DNA of 64,000 bases from CANJIV01 sp046330225 (GCA_046330225.1 JAXLTD010000004.1:339523-403522), one strand, 5' to 3'. Numbered from the stretch's first letter, positions 1-8,218 are shown. Notes: generated by a model not told the origin, from the letters alone. Translations and numbers: made by a program.

Positions 1-83
1 TCACGTGCTCATCCCCGCGTGCACGGCGGCGAGCCTACTGGCCGGCGGCGGGGATGTGGAGACGGCGCGGCGCCGGTGCGTGC

Positions 84-1370
84 TCAGTGCGGCCCGGGGC
101 CGATGAGCAGGTAGCTCGTCATCGGCCCCTTGCCCTTGACCTCGATCGTGCCCCGCGGGCGGAGCTCGAAGCGGCCGGACAGCAGCGCGCAGGCCCGCTC
201 GGTCACCTGGATCGTGCCGGGCGGCGCGTGGGACTCCATCCGGCTGGCGGTGTTGACGGTGTCGCCCCACAGGTCGTAGCTGAACTTCGCCCGCCCGATC
301 ACGCCGGCGACCACCGGGCCGCTGTCGATGCCGACCCGCACCTGCAACGGGAGCCCGGTCTCAGCCGAGGCGTCCGCCAGCTGGGGCCCCATCGCGAGCG
401 CGAGTTCGGCGATCGCCTCGGCGTGATCGTCCCGGGGGAGCGGAATGCCGCCGGCAACCATGTAGGCATCGCCGATCGTCTTGATCTTCTCGAGGCCATG
501 GTCGGCGACGAGCGCGTCCCAGCGTGCGAACACGCCGTCCAGGAGGCGCACCACCTCCGACGCCGCCAGCCGCTCGGACAGGGGTGTGAAGCCCACGATG
601 TCGGCGAACAGGACGGTCACCGCCGGAAGGTCATCGGCGATGACGCCCTCGTGCTCCTTGAGCCGCGCCGCGATCGGTGCCGGCAAGACGTTCAGGAGCA
701 AACGCTCGGCCTTGGCCTGCTCCTGCTCGAGGTCCTCGTGCTGGCGGGCGAGGTCAGCGAGGGCCTGCTCGCGTGCGCGGACGAAGTACTGCAGGACGGC
801 GAAGACCGTCGCGGCGACGCCCAGGACGTTGAGGGCGAAGAATCCGATGCGGACCCCCGGCGGAATGTCCGGCGCTCCGGCAGCGAGCGCCGGATCGATG
901 GCGGCCGAGAACCCGACGAGGCCGGCGAACGCGAGGAACCAGGGGACGGCCTGGCGCGCGCCCACGAACACGAGCGCCCCCATCGGGGACGTGATCGCCC
1001 AGAGGCACACGGCCGAGGAGTTCTCGAAGCCGCCCAGGCTCCACTGCAGGGCGAACGGCAGCAGCAGCGGCAGGACGAGCTGGCTCTGCCGAAACAGGAC
1101 GTAGCGTCGCGTGCGCGCGAAGGTGGCGATGCTGGCCGCCGTGGCGACCTGGTAGGCGAACGGGATCATCGCCGACAGCCACAGCCCGAGCGCGGCGTAG
1201 GTCACGACCCACAGGCACGACAGCGCCGCCATGAGCGCCGAGGACAGCACCAGGACCGCCTTGCGCGCGCGAAGCTCGTCCGTGTCCGAGGGCAGCGCGC
1301 CGATCTCGACGAACCGCTGCAGCCACCCGGGCAGCCGGCCCATCCCCCGACGCAACGCACCGTCCTTCAC
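84..1370 (-). CDS. Membrane-anchored class III adenylate cyclase
   Basis: Likely makes cAMP from ATP. The 428-residue protein has an N-terminal membrane half with about five or six hydrophobic segments (roughly residues 38-195), a short coiled-coil linker (about 198-225) and a C-terminal cyclase domain. Catalytic residues of class III enzymes are all visible: metal Asp257 (FADIVGF) and Asp301 (TIGDAYM), adenine-selecting Lys295 and Asp366 (YDLWGD), and transition-state Asn373 and Arg377. A Lys/Asp pair at the purine site indicates adenylate rather than guanylate cyclase. The start chosen is GTG, because a TATGCT box lies 6 bases upstream; ATG at 1343 is the alternative. A Crp-family regulator is encoded at 48.7 kb, a possible cAMP receptor, but no direct link is shown. 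Confidence 0.9.
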   Translation of the reverse strand: MKDGALRRGMGRLPGWLQRFVEIGALPSDTDELRARKAVLVLSSALMAALSCLWVVTYAALGLWLSAMIPFAYQVATAASIATFARTRRYVLFRQSQLVLPLLLPFALQWSLGGFENSSAVCLWAITSPMGALVFVGARQAVPWFLAFAGLVGFSAAIDPALAAGAPDIPPGVRIGFFALNVLGVAATVFAVLQYFVRAREQALADLARQHEDLEQEQAKAERLLLNVLPAPIAARLKEHEGVIADDLPAVTVLFADIVGFTPLSERLAASEVVRLLDGVFARWDALVADHGLEKIKTIGDAYMVAGGIPLPRDDHAEAIAELALAMGPQLADASAETGLPLQVRVGIDSGPVVAGVIGRAKFSYDLWGDTVNTASRMESHAPPGTIQVTERACALLSGRFELRPRGTIEVKGKGPMTSYLLIGPGPH

Positions 1371-1376
1371 CCGGCG

Positions 1377-1382
1377 AGCATA
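1377..1382 (-). promoter_or_regulatory. -10 box of the cyclase gene (leaderless)
   Basis: TATGCT on the minus strand, 6 bases before the GTG at 1370. It favours GTG over the internal ATG at 1343. No convincing -35 box was seen. Confidence 0.45.
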
Positions 1383-1405
1383 CGGGCCGTCCGGTGGGCC
1401 GATGG

Positions 1406-3493
1406 CTACGCCGCCTCGGGCGCCTCCGGCCGCTCGCGCGCGTAGCTCAGCGCCACCGCCGGGTTCTCGGCATCGATCTCGCGGGCGAGGCGGTGCCCGT
1501 CGAAGACGGCCTCGGCGTGGATGCGCGGCGTGACGCAGTCGCCGATGCGGTACAGCGCCTCGATGCCCTCGGCGGCGAGGCCGTCGCGGTCGCCATCCAG
1601 CTCGACCCACAGGCCAGCGTCGGCAACGCGCTGGGTGACGAGCACGACACTGTCGGCCTCGATCGCGACCTCGCCGGGCCGGTAGGCGTGGGCGGCCGTG
1701 ACCGCGCCCGCCGCGATGGCCTCCACCGTCGTCTGCGTCCGCACGTCGATGCCCAGGCCGTAGATGCGCTCGCTGACCCGCTCGAGCTCCAGCGTGTACT
1801 CGCTGAAGGAGGAGATGTCGGAGTCCGGCGTGATGAGCACGACCTCGTGGCCGCGGCGCGCCAGCAGCTCGGCCATGCCGACGCCCATGAAGTACCCGTC
1901 GGTGTCGTAGACCACGACGCGCGAGCCGACCGGCTTCTCGCCGGCGAGCACCTGCTCGGGCGTCAGGACGTGCGGCAGGGCCGCGTCGGCGCCCGGAATC
2001 GGCGCGTGGGTGACGCCGTTGACGCCGTCTCCGCGCCACTGCGAGCCGGTCGCGAGGATCACGATGTCGGCGCCGTAGTCGCGGATCGCCGCGCCGTCCA
2101 GGCGCTTGTTGGGAACCAGCGCGACGTTGCGCAGCTTCTCGATCTGCACGAGGCGCCAGTCGATCAGCCGCCGCCACTCCGACAGGCCGGGCAGCTTGGC
2201 GGCCTGGGCCACGGAGCCGCCGATCTCCCGCGCGGCGTCGACGAGGTGCACTGCGTGCATCCCGCGCTTGCCCAGGACGGTCGCGCACTCGAGCCCCGCC
2301 GGCCCGGCGCCGACGATCAGCACGCTCTTCGCTGCGTTGGCCGCCTCCGTGAAGCGCTCGGGGTGCCAGCCGCGGCGGTACTCCTCGCCCGCGGTCGGGT
2401 TCTGCGTGCAGATGAGCTGGCGGCCCCACTCGCCGCGGGCGATGCAGATGTTGCAGCCGATGCACTCGCGCACGTCCTCGACGCGGCCCTCCTCGATCTT
2501 GCGCGGGAGGTAGGGGTCGGAGATCGACGGCCGCGCCGCGCCAATCAGGTCCCAGCGCCCGGACCGGATGATCGCCGCCATCGTGTCGGGGCTCGTGAGC
2601 CGCCCGACACCGACGACCGGCTTGGTGGTGTGGCGCTTGATGTCGGGGAAGAACGGGCCCTCGTGGTCGGTCGGCTGGTTGCGCGAGGTCGACGAGTCGT
2701 CGGGCCAGTGATCGACGGCGACGTCCCAGAGGTCGACGAGGTGGTCGGCCATCTCCACGACGCCGTAGAGCTCCTCCTCCGGCAGGCCCGACTCGTTCCC
2801 CATCGCCTGGATGCCGATGCGGGCGGCGATCGCGAGGTCGTCGCCGACGGCCTCCCGCATCATCTCGGTGGTTTCGAGGAAGAAGCGCGCGCGGTTCTCC
2901 AGCGAGCCGCCGTACTCGTCGGTGCGCTTGTTGTGGAAGGGCGACAGGAACTGCATGAGCAGGTAGCCGTGCCCGGGGTAGACGTAGACGATGTCGAAGC
3001 CGGCGTCGCGGGCCCGCAGGGAGGCCTCGACGTGCTCGCGCTGGACCTGGCGGATGTCGGCGGTCTCCATCGGCTTGGGCACGACCCAGCCGCCGAGCTC
3101 CTGGGAGGCCATGTCGGAGGAGGACAGTGCCGGAAGCCGGGACTCCCAGCCGTTCGAGACGCTCCCGCCGTGCCAGAGCTGCACGCCGGCCAGCGCGCCG
3201 TGCTCGTGCGCCTCGTCGGTCATGAGCCGCAGGTTGCGGACGTCGTGGTCGTCGAAGAGCTGGGCGCAGACGAAGCCGGCGACGTCGGCCTGGGGACTGA
3301 TCGAGCAGTACTCGGTGCAGACGGCGGCCCAGCCGCCCTCGGCCTTCGTGCCGCGGTGCCCGGCCTGCGTGCCGGGCTTCACGGTGCCGAAGCCGCAGCA
3401 GTGCGGCACCTGGAAGAAGCGGTTGCGCAGCGTCTTGGGGCCGATGCGGACCGGCTCGAAGAGGATGTCGTAGCGGGGATCTCGGGCGGGCAT
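1406..3493 (-). CDS. Trimethylamine/dimethylamine dehydrogenase-like iron-sulfur flavoprotein
   Basis: Protein of 695 residues in the old yellow enzyme/2,4-dienoyl-CoA reductase superfamily, closest by recall to trimethylamine dehydrogenase over its whole length. An N-terminal TIM barrel (about 1-340) binds FMN; Cys32 in VPHCCG sits where that enzyme attaches FMN covalently. A 4Fe-4S motif follows (Cys344, Cys347, Cys350, Cys362), then an ADP/FAD-binding domain starting at VGAGPAG (394-400). Tyr62 of the substrate cage is kept, but the position of the cage Trp after the third cluster Cys is Gly354, with Trp356 two residues on. The substrate may therefore be an amine other than trimethylamine. 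Electrons would pass from FMN to the cluster and then to an unknown acceptor. The gene is separated from the cyclase by 35 bases. The start ATG has a TAGGCT box 7 bases upstream. Confidence 0.87.
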   Translation of the reverse strand: MPARDPRYDILFEPVRIGPKTLRNRFFQVPHCCGFGTVKPGTQAGHRGTKAEGGWAAVCTEYCSISPQADVAGFVCAQLFDDHDVRNLRLMTDEAHEHGALAGVQLWHGGSVSNGWESRLPALSSSDMASQELGGWVVPKPMETADIRQVQREHVEASLRARDAGFDIVYVYPGHGYLLMQFLSPFHNKRTDEYGGSLENRARFFLETTEMMREAVGDDLAIAARIGIQAMGNESGLPEEELYGVVEMADHLVDLWDVAVDHWPDDSSTSRNQPTDHEGPFFPDIKRHTTKPVVGVGRLTSPDTMAAIIRSGRWDLIGAARPSISDPYLPRKIEEGRVEDVRECIGCNICIARGEWGRQLICTQNPTAGEEYRRGWHPERFTEAANAAKSVLIVGAGPAGLECATVLGKRGMHAVHLVDAAREIGGSVAQAAKLPGLSEWRRLIDWRLVQIEKLRNVALVPNKRLDGAAIRDYGADIVILATGSQWRGDGVNGVTHAPIPGADAALPHVLTPEQVLAGEKPVGSRVVVYDTDGYFMGVGMAELLARRGHEVVLITPDSDISSFSEYTLELERVSERIYGLGIDVRTQTTVEAIAAGAVTAAHAYRPGEVAIEADSVVLVTQRVADAGLWVELDGDRDGLAAEGIEALYRIGDCVTPRIHAEAVFDGHRLAREIDAENPAVALSYARERPEAPEAA

Positions 3494-3500
3494 GGGGGCG

Positions 3501-3506
3501 AGCCTA
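3501..3506 (-). promoter_or_regulatory. -10 box of the TMADH-like gene (leaderless)
   Basis: TAGGCT on the minus strand, ending 7 bases before the ATG at 3493. It lies in the 121-base divergent space shared with the ArsR gene. Confidence 0.4.
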
Positions 3507-3601
3507 TCCGGGCCTGACGGTTTCGTCAGGAGGACCGGCGGATCCGCGGCCGCGCCCGCCGTTCAGGCGCGCCGGCGCTCGCCGGCGACGTGCGCCCGGT
3601 G

Positions 3602-3622
3602 TTACGGTAAGCGCATGGTTAC
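3602..3622 (+). promoter_or_regulatory. Probable promoter/operator of the ArsR gene
   Basis: A TTAC-G-GTAA palindrome (3602-3610) overlaps a -10-like TACGGT (3603-3608) that ends 6 bases before the ATG at 3615. A second GTTAC copy lies at 3618-3622 inside the first codons. This is the expected position for autorepression by the encoded ArsR protein; binding is inferred. Confidence 0.4.
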
Positions 3623-3959
3623 GGACGCGCGTGCCGCGGCTCCCGCTCGCGATCCGTTCGACGTCCTCGGGGATCCCCAGCGCCGCGAGATCCTGCGCCT
3701 GGTCGCCGAACGGCCGCGATCGGTCGGCGACCTGGCCCGCGACGTGCCGGTCAGCCGGCCGGCGGTGTCCCGGCACCTGCGTCTGCTGCGCGAGGCCGGG
3801 CTGGTGGCGGCCGAGGCTGCCGGGACCCGCCGCGTCTACCGCGTCGACCCGGCCGGCCTGGAGGGCGTGCACGCCTACCTCGGCCAGGTGTGGGGCGAGG
3901 CGGAGGCGCGTTTCCGCCTCCTGGCCGAGAACACCGCGCCGGGGCGGAGCGCCCGGTGA
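3615..3959 (+). CDS. ArsR-family winged-helix repressor
   Basis: Small 114-residue DNA-binding protein. The winged helix-turn-helix spans about residues 15-85: FDVLGDPQRREIL begins helix 1, and the recognition helix is SRPAVSRHLRLL, followed by the wing and a YRVDP strand. No CxC metal-sensing motif is visible, so it is not an obvious metal sensor. It overlaps the following SRPBCC gene by four bases (GTGA). This pairing, an ArsR repressor with an AHSA1-like ligand-binding protein, is common in actinobacteria, and such repressors usually control their own operon. Divergent from the TMADH-like gene. Confidence 0.9.
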   Translation: MVTDARAAAPARDPFDVLGDPQRREILRLVAERPRSVGDLARDVPVSRPAVSRHLRLLREAGLVAAEAAGTRRVYRVDPAGLEGVHAYLGQVWGEAEARFRLLAENTAPGRSAR

Positions 3960-4417
3960 CCGAGCCGCTGCGCCTGAGCTGGGAGGTGGCCTGCCCCGCC
4001 GGCCACGCCTTCGCGACCTGGACCGGCCGCTTCGGCGACTGGTGGCCGGCCTCGCACTCGGCCTCGGGCGACCCCGACGGCATCGTGCTCGAGCCCCGCC
4101 CGGGCGGGCGCATCTTCGAGCGCACCCGTGACGGCGTCGAGATCGACTGGGGCGTCGTCACGCGCTGGGAGCCGCCCCGGCGGCTCGGCTACCGCTGGCA
4201 CCTCCGCCGCAGCCCGGAGGAGGCCACCGACGTCGAGGTCACCTTCGTCGATCTCGGCGACGGGACCACGCGGCTCGACATCGTCCAGACCGGCTGGGAG
4301 CGCCTCGGCGCGGATGCCGAGGCGTGGCGGACACGCAACCACGACGGCTGGGCCGGCCTGCTGCCGCACTTCGCGGCCGCGGCGGTCGCGGCCTCGCCCA
4401 TCACCACCGACTCCTGA
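3956..4417 (+). CDS. SRPBCC/AHSA1-like protein
   Basis: Protein of 153 residues with the START-like helix-grip fold: an opening strand and helix (LSWEVACPAGHAFATW), a GDWWP turn, PGGRIFER, the TRWEPPRRLGYRW strand, and a closing amphipathic helix (WAGLLPHFAAAA). Proteins of this fold bind hydrophobic ligands; the ligand here is unknown. GTG start overlaps the stop of the ArsR gene, so translation is probably coupled. The downstream small gene is 12 bases away, making a likely three-gene operon. Confidence 0.85.
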   Translation: MTEPLRLSWEVACPAGHAFATWTGRFGDWWPASHSASGDPDGIVLEPRPGGRIFERTRDGVEIDWGVVTRWEPPRRLGYRWHLRRSPEEATDVEVTFVDLGDGTTRLDIVQTGWERLGADAEAWRTRNHDGWAGLLPHFAAAAVAASPITTDS

Positions 4418-4429
4418 GGAGGAGTGCGC

Positions 4430-4831
4430 ATGGCCGACGGCACCCGCAATGACCCTTGGACCCTGAAGACCCCGAGCCTGCAGTCGGAGTTCGTCGCTTT
4501 TCGGGATCCGGACCTCGACCCGCCGGCGCTCGTCGTCCAGGTCGGCTCGACCGAGCTGCGCTACGACCTGCGCTGCATCGACGACCTCCACGCCTGGCTC
4601 GGCGAGCACGGGGACTGGGTGCCGCTCGGCAACGCCGACGAGCAGAAGGAGGCCAAGCCGGGGACCGTCGAGGCCTGGGGCCGCTCGTCCGACAATCCGG
4701 TCGGCGGGTTCTACGGCCTGAAGAAGGGCCTGCGCGGCCGGTTCGGCAACTACGTGCCGCCCGTCCTCGAGGAGCTTGGGCTGGCCGAGGTCGAGCACAA
4801 CGCCCGGGGGAACCGGATGCGGGCGCGGTAG
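4430..4831 (+). CDS. Conserved-looking small protein, function unknown
   Basis: Protein of 133 residues, not recognised with certainty. It begins MADGTRNDPWTLKTPSLQSEF and has several invariant-looking blocks: a WTLKTPSL opening, a Trp-rich middle (DDLHAWLGEHGDWVPLG), then VGGFYGLKKGLRGRFGNYVPP before a basic tail. Strong Shine-Dalgarno GAGGAG stands 6 bases before ATG 4430; GTG at 4424 is less likely. Third gene of the ArsR-SRPBCC operon. The FYGLKKGLRGRFGNYVPP part could be a small winged-helix or nucleic-acid-binding segment, but this is a guess. Confidence 0.75.
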   Translation: MADGTRNDPWTLKTPSLQSEFVAFRDPDLDPPALVVQVGSTELRYDLRCIDDLHAWLGEHGDWVPLGNADEQKEAKPGTVEAWGRSSDNPVGGFYGLKKGLRGRFGNYVPPVLEELGLAEVEHNARGNRMRAR

Positions 4832-4848
4832 GCGCGCGGTTGCGCGCC
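4831..4848. terminator. Hairpin between convergent genes
   Basis: Perfect 7-base stem GGCGCGC/GCGCGCC with loop GGTT, starting on the last stop-codon base of the small unknown gene and ending before the tatA stop. Suited to stop transcription from both sides. There is no U-tract. Confidence 0.5.
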
Positions 4849-4853
4849 TCCGC

Positions 4854-5333
4854 TCAGGCCGGCTCTCGGGGCGGTGCCGGCGCGTCGCCGGGCGCGCCGG
4901 CCGGGTCGGCGGCGCCGTCCGGCGCGTCGTCCCCCGCGCCGAGCCCGTCCCGGAACTCGCGGCCCGAGTCGACGACTGCCTCGCCGCTGGCCCGCACGCG
5001 CTCGCCGGCCTTGTGGGCGATGGCGGCCACGCCGGTCTCGGGCAGCGGCTCGTCGGCCTCGCCGGTGAGCCCGGCCTTGAGGCCCTTGCCGGCCTCGAGC
5101 GTCTTCTCGCCGGCGGCGCGGGCGGCGCGCCCCGCCTCGGCGGCGGCGCCCTCGCCGGTCGACGGGGCCTCGAACGACTCCTTGGCGCCCTTGCCGGCCT
5201 CCAGCGCAGCGTTGCCGGTCTCCTTGATGCGCTTGCCGCCGCGGTTCGCGAGCTTCTTGATCCCGCGGGGGCCGAAGATCAGGAAGATCAGGAAGACGAC
5301 GATCGCGATCTCGAGCGGGCCGATGTTCGGCAT
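4854..5333 (-). CDS. tatA: TatA-like twin-arginine translocase subunit
   Basis: Protein of 159 residues. A single N-terminal membrane segment (about residues 5-20, PLEIAIVVFLIFLIFG) is followed by the FGP hinge and a basic amphipathic helix (RGIKKLANRGGKRIKE), the classic TatA/TatB plan. It would form the pore or receptor part of the Tat exporter for folded proteins. The C-terminal 110 residues are long for TatA (usually 60-90 in total), rich in Ala, Gly and Glu, and carry several AGK/AGE-type repeats that may form a coiled coil. No tatC lies nearby. A CATGAT box is 6 bases before the ATG. TatB or a TatA-like stress protein are alternatives. Confidence 0.8.
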   Translation of the reverse strand: MPNIGPLEIAIVVFLIFLIFGPRGIKKLANRGGKRIKETGNAALEAGKGAKESFEAPSTGEGAAAEAGRAARAAGEKTLEAGKGLKAGLTGEADEPLPETGVAAIAHKAGERVRASGEAVVDSGREFRDGLGAGDDAPDGAADPAGAPGDAPAPPREPA

Positions 5334-5373
5334 CCGCGCATCATGGCAGGCGCGCCCGCCGCCGCGGGGGCGT

Positions 5374-6498
5374 TCAGGCCGCTCGGGACTGCCGCCGCGC
5401 CCGCGGCCGCGCGGCCCGGTCCGTCCGCGCGCGGGCGAGATCCTCGAAGGCGGGCCAGTCCGACGGCGAGCCCTTCGGCCGGCGCACGAGCGCCGGGAGT
5501 CCTGCGGGCAGGGCCGAGAGCCGCTCGCCGAGGGGCGACTCGTGCAGATGGGCGGTCATCGTCTGCACGGCGGTCTCGATCACGTCGTGGCGCCGGCCGC
5601 GGCTCATGAGGTTCGTGCCCATGACGTCGAGGTCGTGGACGGTCGGCTGGATCAGCAGCACGTCGGTGCCCGCCGCCTCGACGCGGCGCCGCTCGTGGCC
5701 GAGGCGCTTGCCGGAGGCGGCCCGCACCTGCATGGCGAGGCGCTCGGCCAGGTTCGGCTCCGAGTCGGCGTGCAGCGAGGAGGTCGGGTTCAGGCAGACG
5801 ACGAGGTCCAGGCGCTCGTCGGCGAGGACGTCGAGGTTGGACATCGAGCGCAGCCCGCCATCCACGTAGCGGCGCCCCGAGATCTCCACCGCCCGGTAGA
5901 AGCCGGGGATCGCGCACGACGCGGCCACCGCGTCGGGCAGTTCGGTCCGCGGCGAGCCCGCCCGTCCGAACGCCACGCGGCGAGCCGTCTCGTAGTCGAC
6001 CGCCATCGCCCAGAAGTTCGGGTGCGGCGCCCAGCGGCCAGCGCAGACCCGGCGGACCGTGTCCTTCAGCGGGTCGGTGGACACCGGGCCGTGCGGCAGC
6101 CAGCCGGCGAGCAGCGTCGCGGGCGAGTGCTTGTACGGGCGGGCCAGCGAGGAGAGCGCGAGCCGCCAGGAGCCGGGACCGAGCGCCACACGCGGGTGCA
6201 GGCCGAAGCGCGCGCCGGCCGAGCGGTCGGCCTCGCTCGCGGGCTGGCCGTTCGCATCGCCCAGCCCGGCGAACTCCTCGCCGGCGGAGTGGGCGACCAT
6301 GTACCAGGGCGGCACCCCGCAGGCCAGCAGCGCCCCGATCATCGACCCCGCCGAGGTTCCGACCACGTACTCGGAACTGCCGGGATCCCAGCCGGTCTCG
6401 GTCGCGATGGCATGCAGGGCGCCGGTCAGCCAGGCGCCGCCGAGAACCCCGCCGGCGCCGAGAACCAGCCCAACCCGTGCCGGGGGCGAAGCCGCCAT
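5374..6498 (-). CDS. Patatin-like phospholipase
   Basis: Protein of 374 residues with the patatin lipase domain. The oxyanion glycine loop is GAGGVLGG (14-21), the nucleophile is Ser49 in GTSAG, and the catalytic Asp213 is in DGG, giving the Ser/Asp dyad of this family. It probably releases fatty acids from membrane or storage lipids; no signal peptide is visible, so it acts inside the cell or at the inner membrane face. The C-terminal 40 residues are Arg-rich and probably disordered. Start chosen at ATG 6498 because of the Shine-Dalgarno GGAGG just upstream; an open frame continues 49 codons further upstream but lacks lipase features. Length and motifs fit the bacterial RssA-like group. Confidence 0.88.
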   Translation of the reverse strand: MAASPPARVGLVLGAGGVLGGAWLTGALHAIATETGWDPGSSEYVVGTSAGSMIGALLACGVPPWYMVAHSAGEEFAGLGDANGQPASEADRSAGARFGLHPRVALGPGSWRLALSSLARPYKHSPATLLAGWLPHGPVSTDPLKDTVRRVCAGRWAPHPNFWAMAVDYETARRVAFGRAGSPRTELPDAVAASCAIPGFYRAVEISGRRYVDGGLRSMSNLDVLADERLDLVVCLNPTSSLHADSEPNLAERLAMQVRAASGKRLGHERRRVEAAGTDVLLIQPTVHDLDVMGTNLMSRGRRHDVIETAVQTMTAHLHESPLGERLSALPAGLPALVRRPKGSPSDWPAFEDLARARTDRAARPRARRQSRAA

Positions 6499-6798
6499 GC
6501 CTCCAGGGTAGGCGGGCGGGCGGCGACCGGCATCGGGGAGAAGCCGGAGCGTGAGCCAGTAGATGGCACGGACGGGTCCGGCGCGGCGGTCCAGGCGCAG
6601 GAGCGCAAGGCGCCCGACGAATCCCCGGCCGGACGGCTGACGCAATGCCGCGCCCGGCGTGTGGCGCGCGAGCCGTCGACCCGCTGGTAGCGTGCGGCCG
6701 CCGGGCCGCTGCCCGGATCATCTGGGTGTCGCCGGGGATGCGAGCGACGGCCAGCCTCCCTCGTGCCCCTGGCGCGAGCGACTGGAAAGGACGCTGGA
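6499..6798. other. Divergent intergenic region without a gene
   Basis: 300 bases between the patatin and secreted-protein genes. No frame shows good coding character with a start. It should hold two divergent promoters; I could not place either with confidence. Confidence 0.5.
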
Positions 6799-7560
6799 AT
6801 GGACCGTCGACGCAACGGAGCACGGCTGATCCGCCGATTCGCCCTCGGCGCGGGGCTGACGGTCGCGGCGGCGGCGAGCGGCGCCGGCCCGGCCCACGCC
6901 ACCGTGACGTACGAGGACCACTTCGCCGTGAGCGGCAAGATCGCGATGAGCAGCAGTTACTGGAACTCGAGCCAGCAGACGACGTGCGGCTATCTGACCC
7001 GGCGGCTCGAGGGGCGCGGCGCCGCCAGCACTGCCGCGACCTTCGACGGCGACCTTGCCACCATCGGCCTGATGCGCGGGCAGACCAAGTCCATCTTCAA
7101 TCCGACCGGCAAGGGGTATTGGGTGGCGCTGACGCACGCCTCCCTCAGGCCGGCTGGCGGATCGATGAGCCGGCGCTACACCTACAAGCTGACGGAGACC
7201 GGGCACAAGGACAATCCCGACTGCTTCGTCAACCCGAAGAAGCCGGACACGTCTGGCTGCGGCGTCAAGCGGCTGGGACGCGACGCCAGCGTCGAATCGG
7301 TGAGCATGTCGGCCCTCGTCGTGGTTCCGTTCGCGGCCCGCGATCCATTCGGCGGCTGTCCGAACGAATCCGGCGGGAACTTCGCGGGCTTCGCGGTGCC
7401 AGAGGCCGTGCTGAAGAAGCTGGCCGACCCGAACGCGGACTCGATCCAGGTCAGGGGCAAGGCCGTGCGGCGCCAGCGGCCATCGTTCCTCTACCCGGAC
7501 CGGCAGCAGGGACGCGCCGTGATCACGACGCGCTGGAACCTGATCTTCCGGCGCGTCTAG
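6799..7560 (+). CDS. Secreted protein, function unknown
   Basis: Protein of 253 residues with a clear signal peptide: basic RRRNGARLIRRF start, hydrophobic ALGAGLTVAAAASG, and likely cleavage after PAHA (about residue 34). The mature part has several Cys (TTCGY, DCF, SGCG, GGCP) that could form disulfides and is otherwise unrecognised. The first twin Arg lacks the full Tat consensus, so Sec export is more likely. ATG 6799 has GGAAAGGA 7 bases upstream. The next gene is 158 bases away, so it is likely a single-gene unit. Confidence 0.75.
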   Translation: MDRRRNGARLIRRFALGAGLTVAAAASGAGPAHATVTYEDHFAVSGKIAMSSSYWNSSQQTTCGYLTRRLEGRGAASTAATFDGDLATIGLMRGQTKSIFNPTGKGYWVALTHASLRPAGGSMSRRYTYKLTETGHKDNPDCFVNPKKPDTSGCGVKRLGRDASVESVSMSALVVVPFAARDPFGGCPNESGGNFAGFAVPEAVLKKLADPNADSIQVRGKAVRRQRPSFLYPDRQQGRAVITTRWNLIFRRV

Positions 7561-7718
7561 CCGGCGTCGCCGCAGGCAGTGAGGACGACGTTGGTCGCCG
7601 CGCTCCGGCACGGCCCGCCGATAGGGCGTTCGCCCGATGCCGCGCCGCCAGCGGCGACCCATACTCGCCTGGACCAGTCGGCGTCACCTCCGGCGCCGAA
7701 CGACGACAGGAGGCAACG

Positions 7719-8126
7719 ATGAGCGCAACGATGAGCGCAACCGACAACGCCGAGCTCGTGCGGCGAGGCTACGCGGCCTTCAACGCCGCCGACATCGCCA
7801 CGCTGACCGAGCTCTTCGACGCACGCGCGTCCTGGCACACCCCGGGGCGCAGCCCGATCGCCGGCGACTACGTGGGGCGCGACGCCGCCTTCGCCCAGTT
7901 CGGCCGCTACGGCGCCGAGACGAACGGCACGTTCCAGGCCGAGCTCCTCGAGGTGCTCGCGGACGATGAGGGTCACGTCGTCGGCATCCATCGCAACACC
8001 GGCGAGCGCAACGGCAAGCGGCTGGACGTCGGGTGCTGCATCGTGTTCAAGCTCGAGGACGGCCGCCTGGTCGACGGGCGCGAGCACTTCTTCGACCTGC
8101 ACGCCTGGGACGAGTTCTGGTCGTAG
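7719..8126 (+). CDS. SnoaL-like (NTF2-fold) protein
   Basis: Protein of 135 residues with the NTF2/ketosteroid isomerase-like fold: N-terminal helix (ELVRRGYAAFNAADIATLTELF), the ASWHTPGRSPIAGDYVGRDA motif, then strands ending VFKLEDGRLVDGREHFFDLHAWDEFW. SnoaL-type proteins include polyketide cyclases, isomerases and ligand-binding proteins; the substrate cannot be told. Strong Shine-Dalgarno ACAGGAGGC precedes ATG 7719. The start is a tandem duplication (ATGAGCGCAACG repeated), so a second in-frame ATG at 7731 could also serve. A strong hairpin follows the stop. Confidence 0.85.
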   Translation: MSATMSATDNAELVRRGYAAFNAADIATLTELFDARASWHTPGRSPIAGDYVGRDAAFAQFGRYGAETNGTFQAELLEVLADDEGHVVGIHRNTGERNGKRLDVGCCIVFKLEDGRLVDGREHFFDLHAWDEFWS

Positions 8127-8134
8127 CCGCCACG

Positions 8135-8170
8135 CGGGGATGCCGCGCGCCGGTGCGCGCGGCATCCCCG
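8135..8170 (+). terminator. Strong hairpin terminator after the SnoaL-like gene
   Basis: Perfect 16-base stem (8135-8150 with 8155-8170) around a CGGT loop, 8 bases after the stop codon. No U-tract follows, as often in GC-rich actinobacteria. Confidence 0.7.
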
Positions 8171-8218
8171 GCCGCTGGCCCATCGACGCGCTCGACCGGC
8201 TCCGCCGGCCGTCGGTCG

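Noticed and set aside
1..83. Possible end of another gene at the left edge
   Set aside because: Only short shadow frames cross it and no motif can be seen in 83 bases.
6499..6645. Longer patatin start at ATG 6645
   Set aside because: A strong ribosome site fits ATG 6498, and the extra residues have no lipase features.
4456..6690. A 744-codon plus-strand open frame across tatA and the patatin gene
   Set aside because: It is opposite two genes with clear motifs, and its translation is Arg/Pro-rich without any domain; a shadow of GC-rich coding DNA.
7719..7742. Twelve-base direct repeat at the SnoaL-like start as a possible insertion footprint
   Set aside because: It only duplicates the first four codons, and no mobile element is near.
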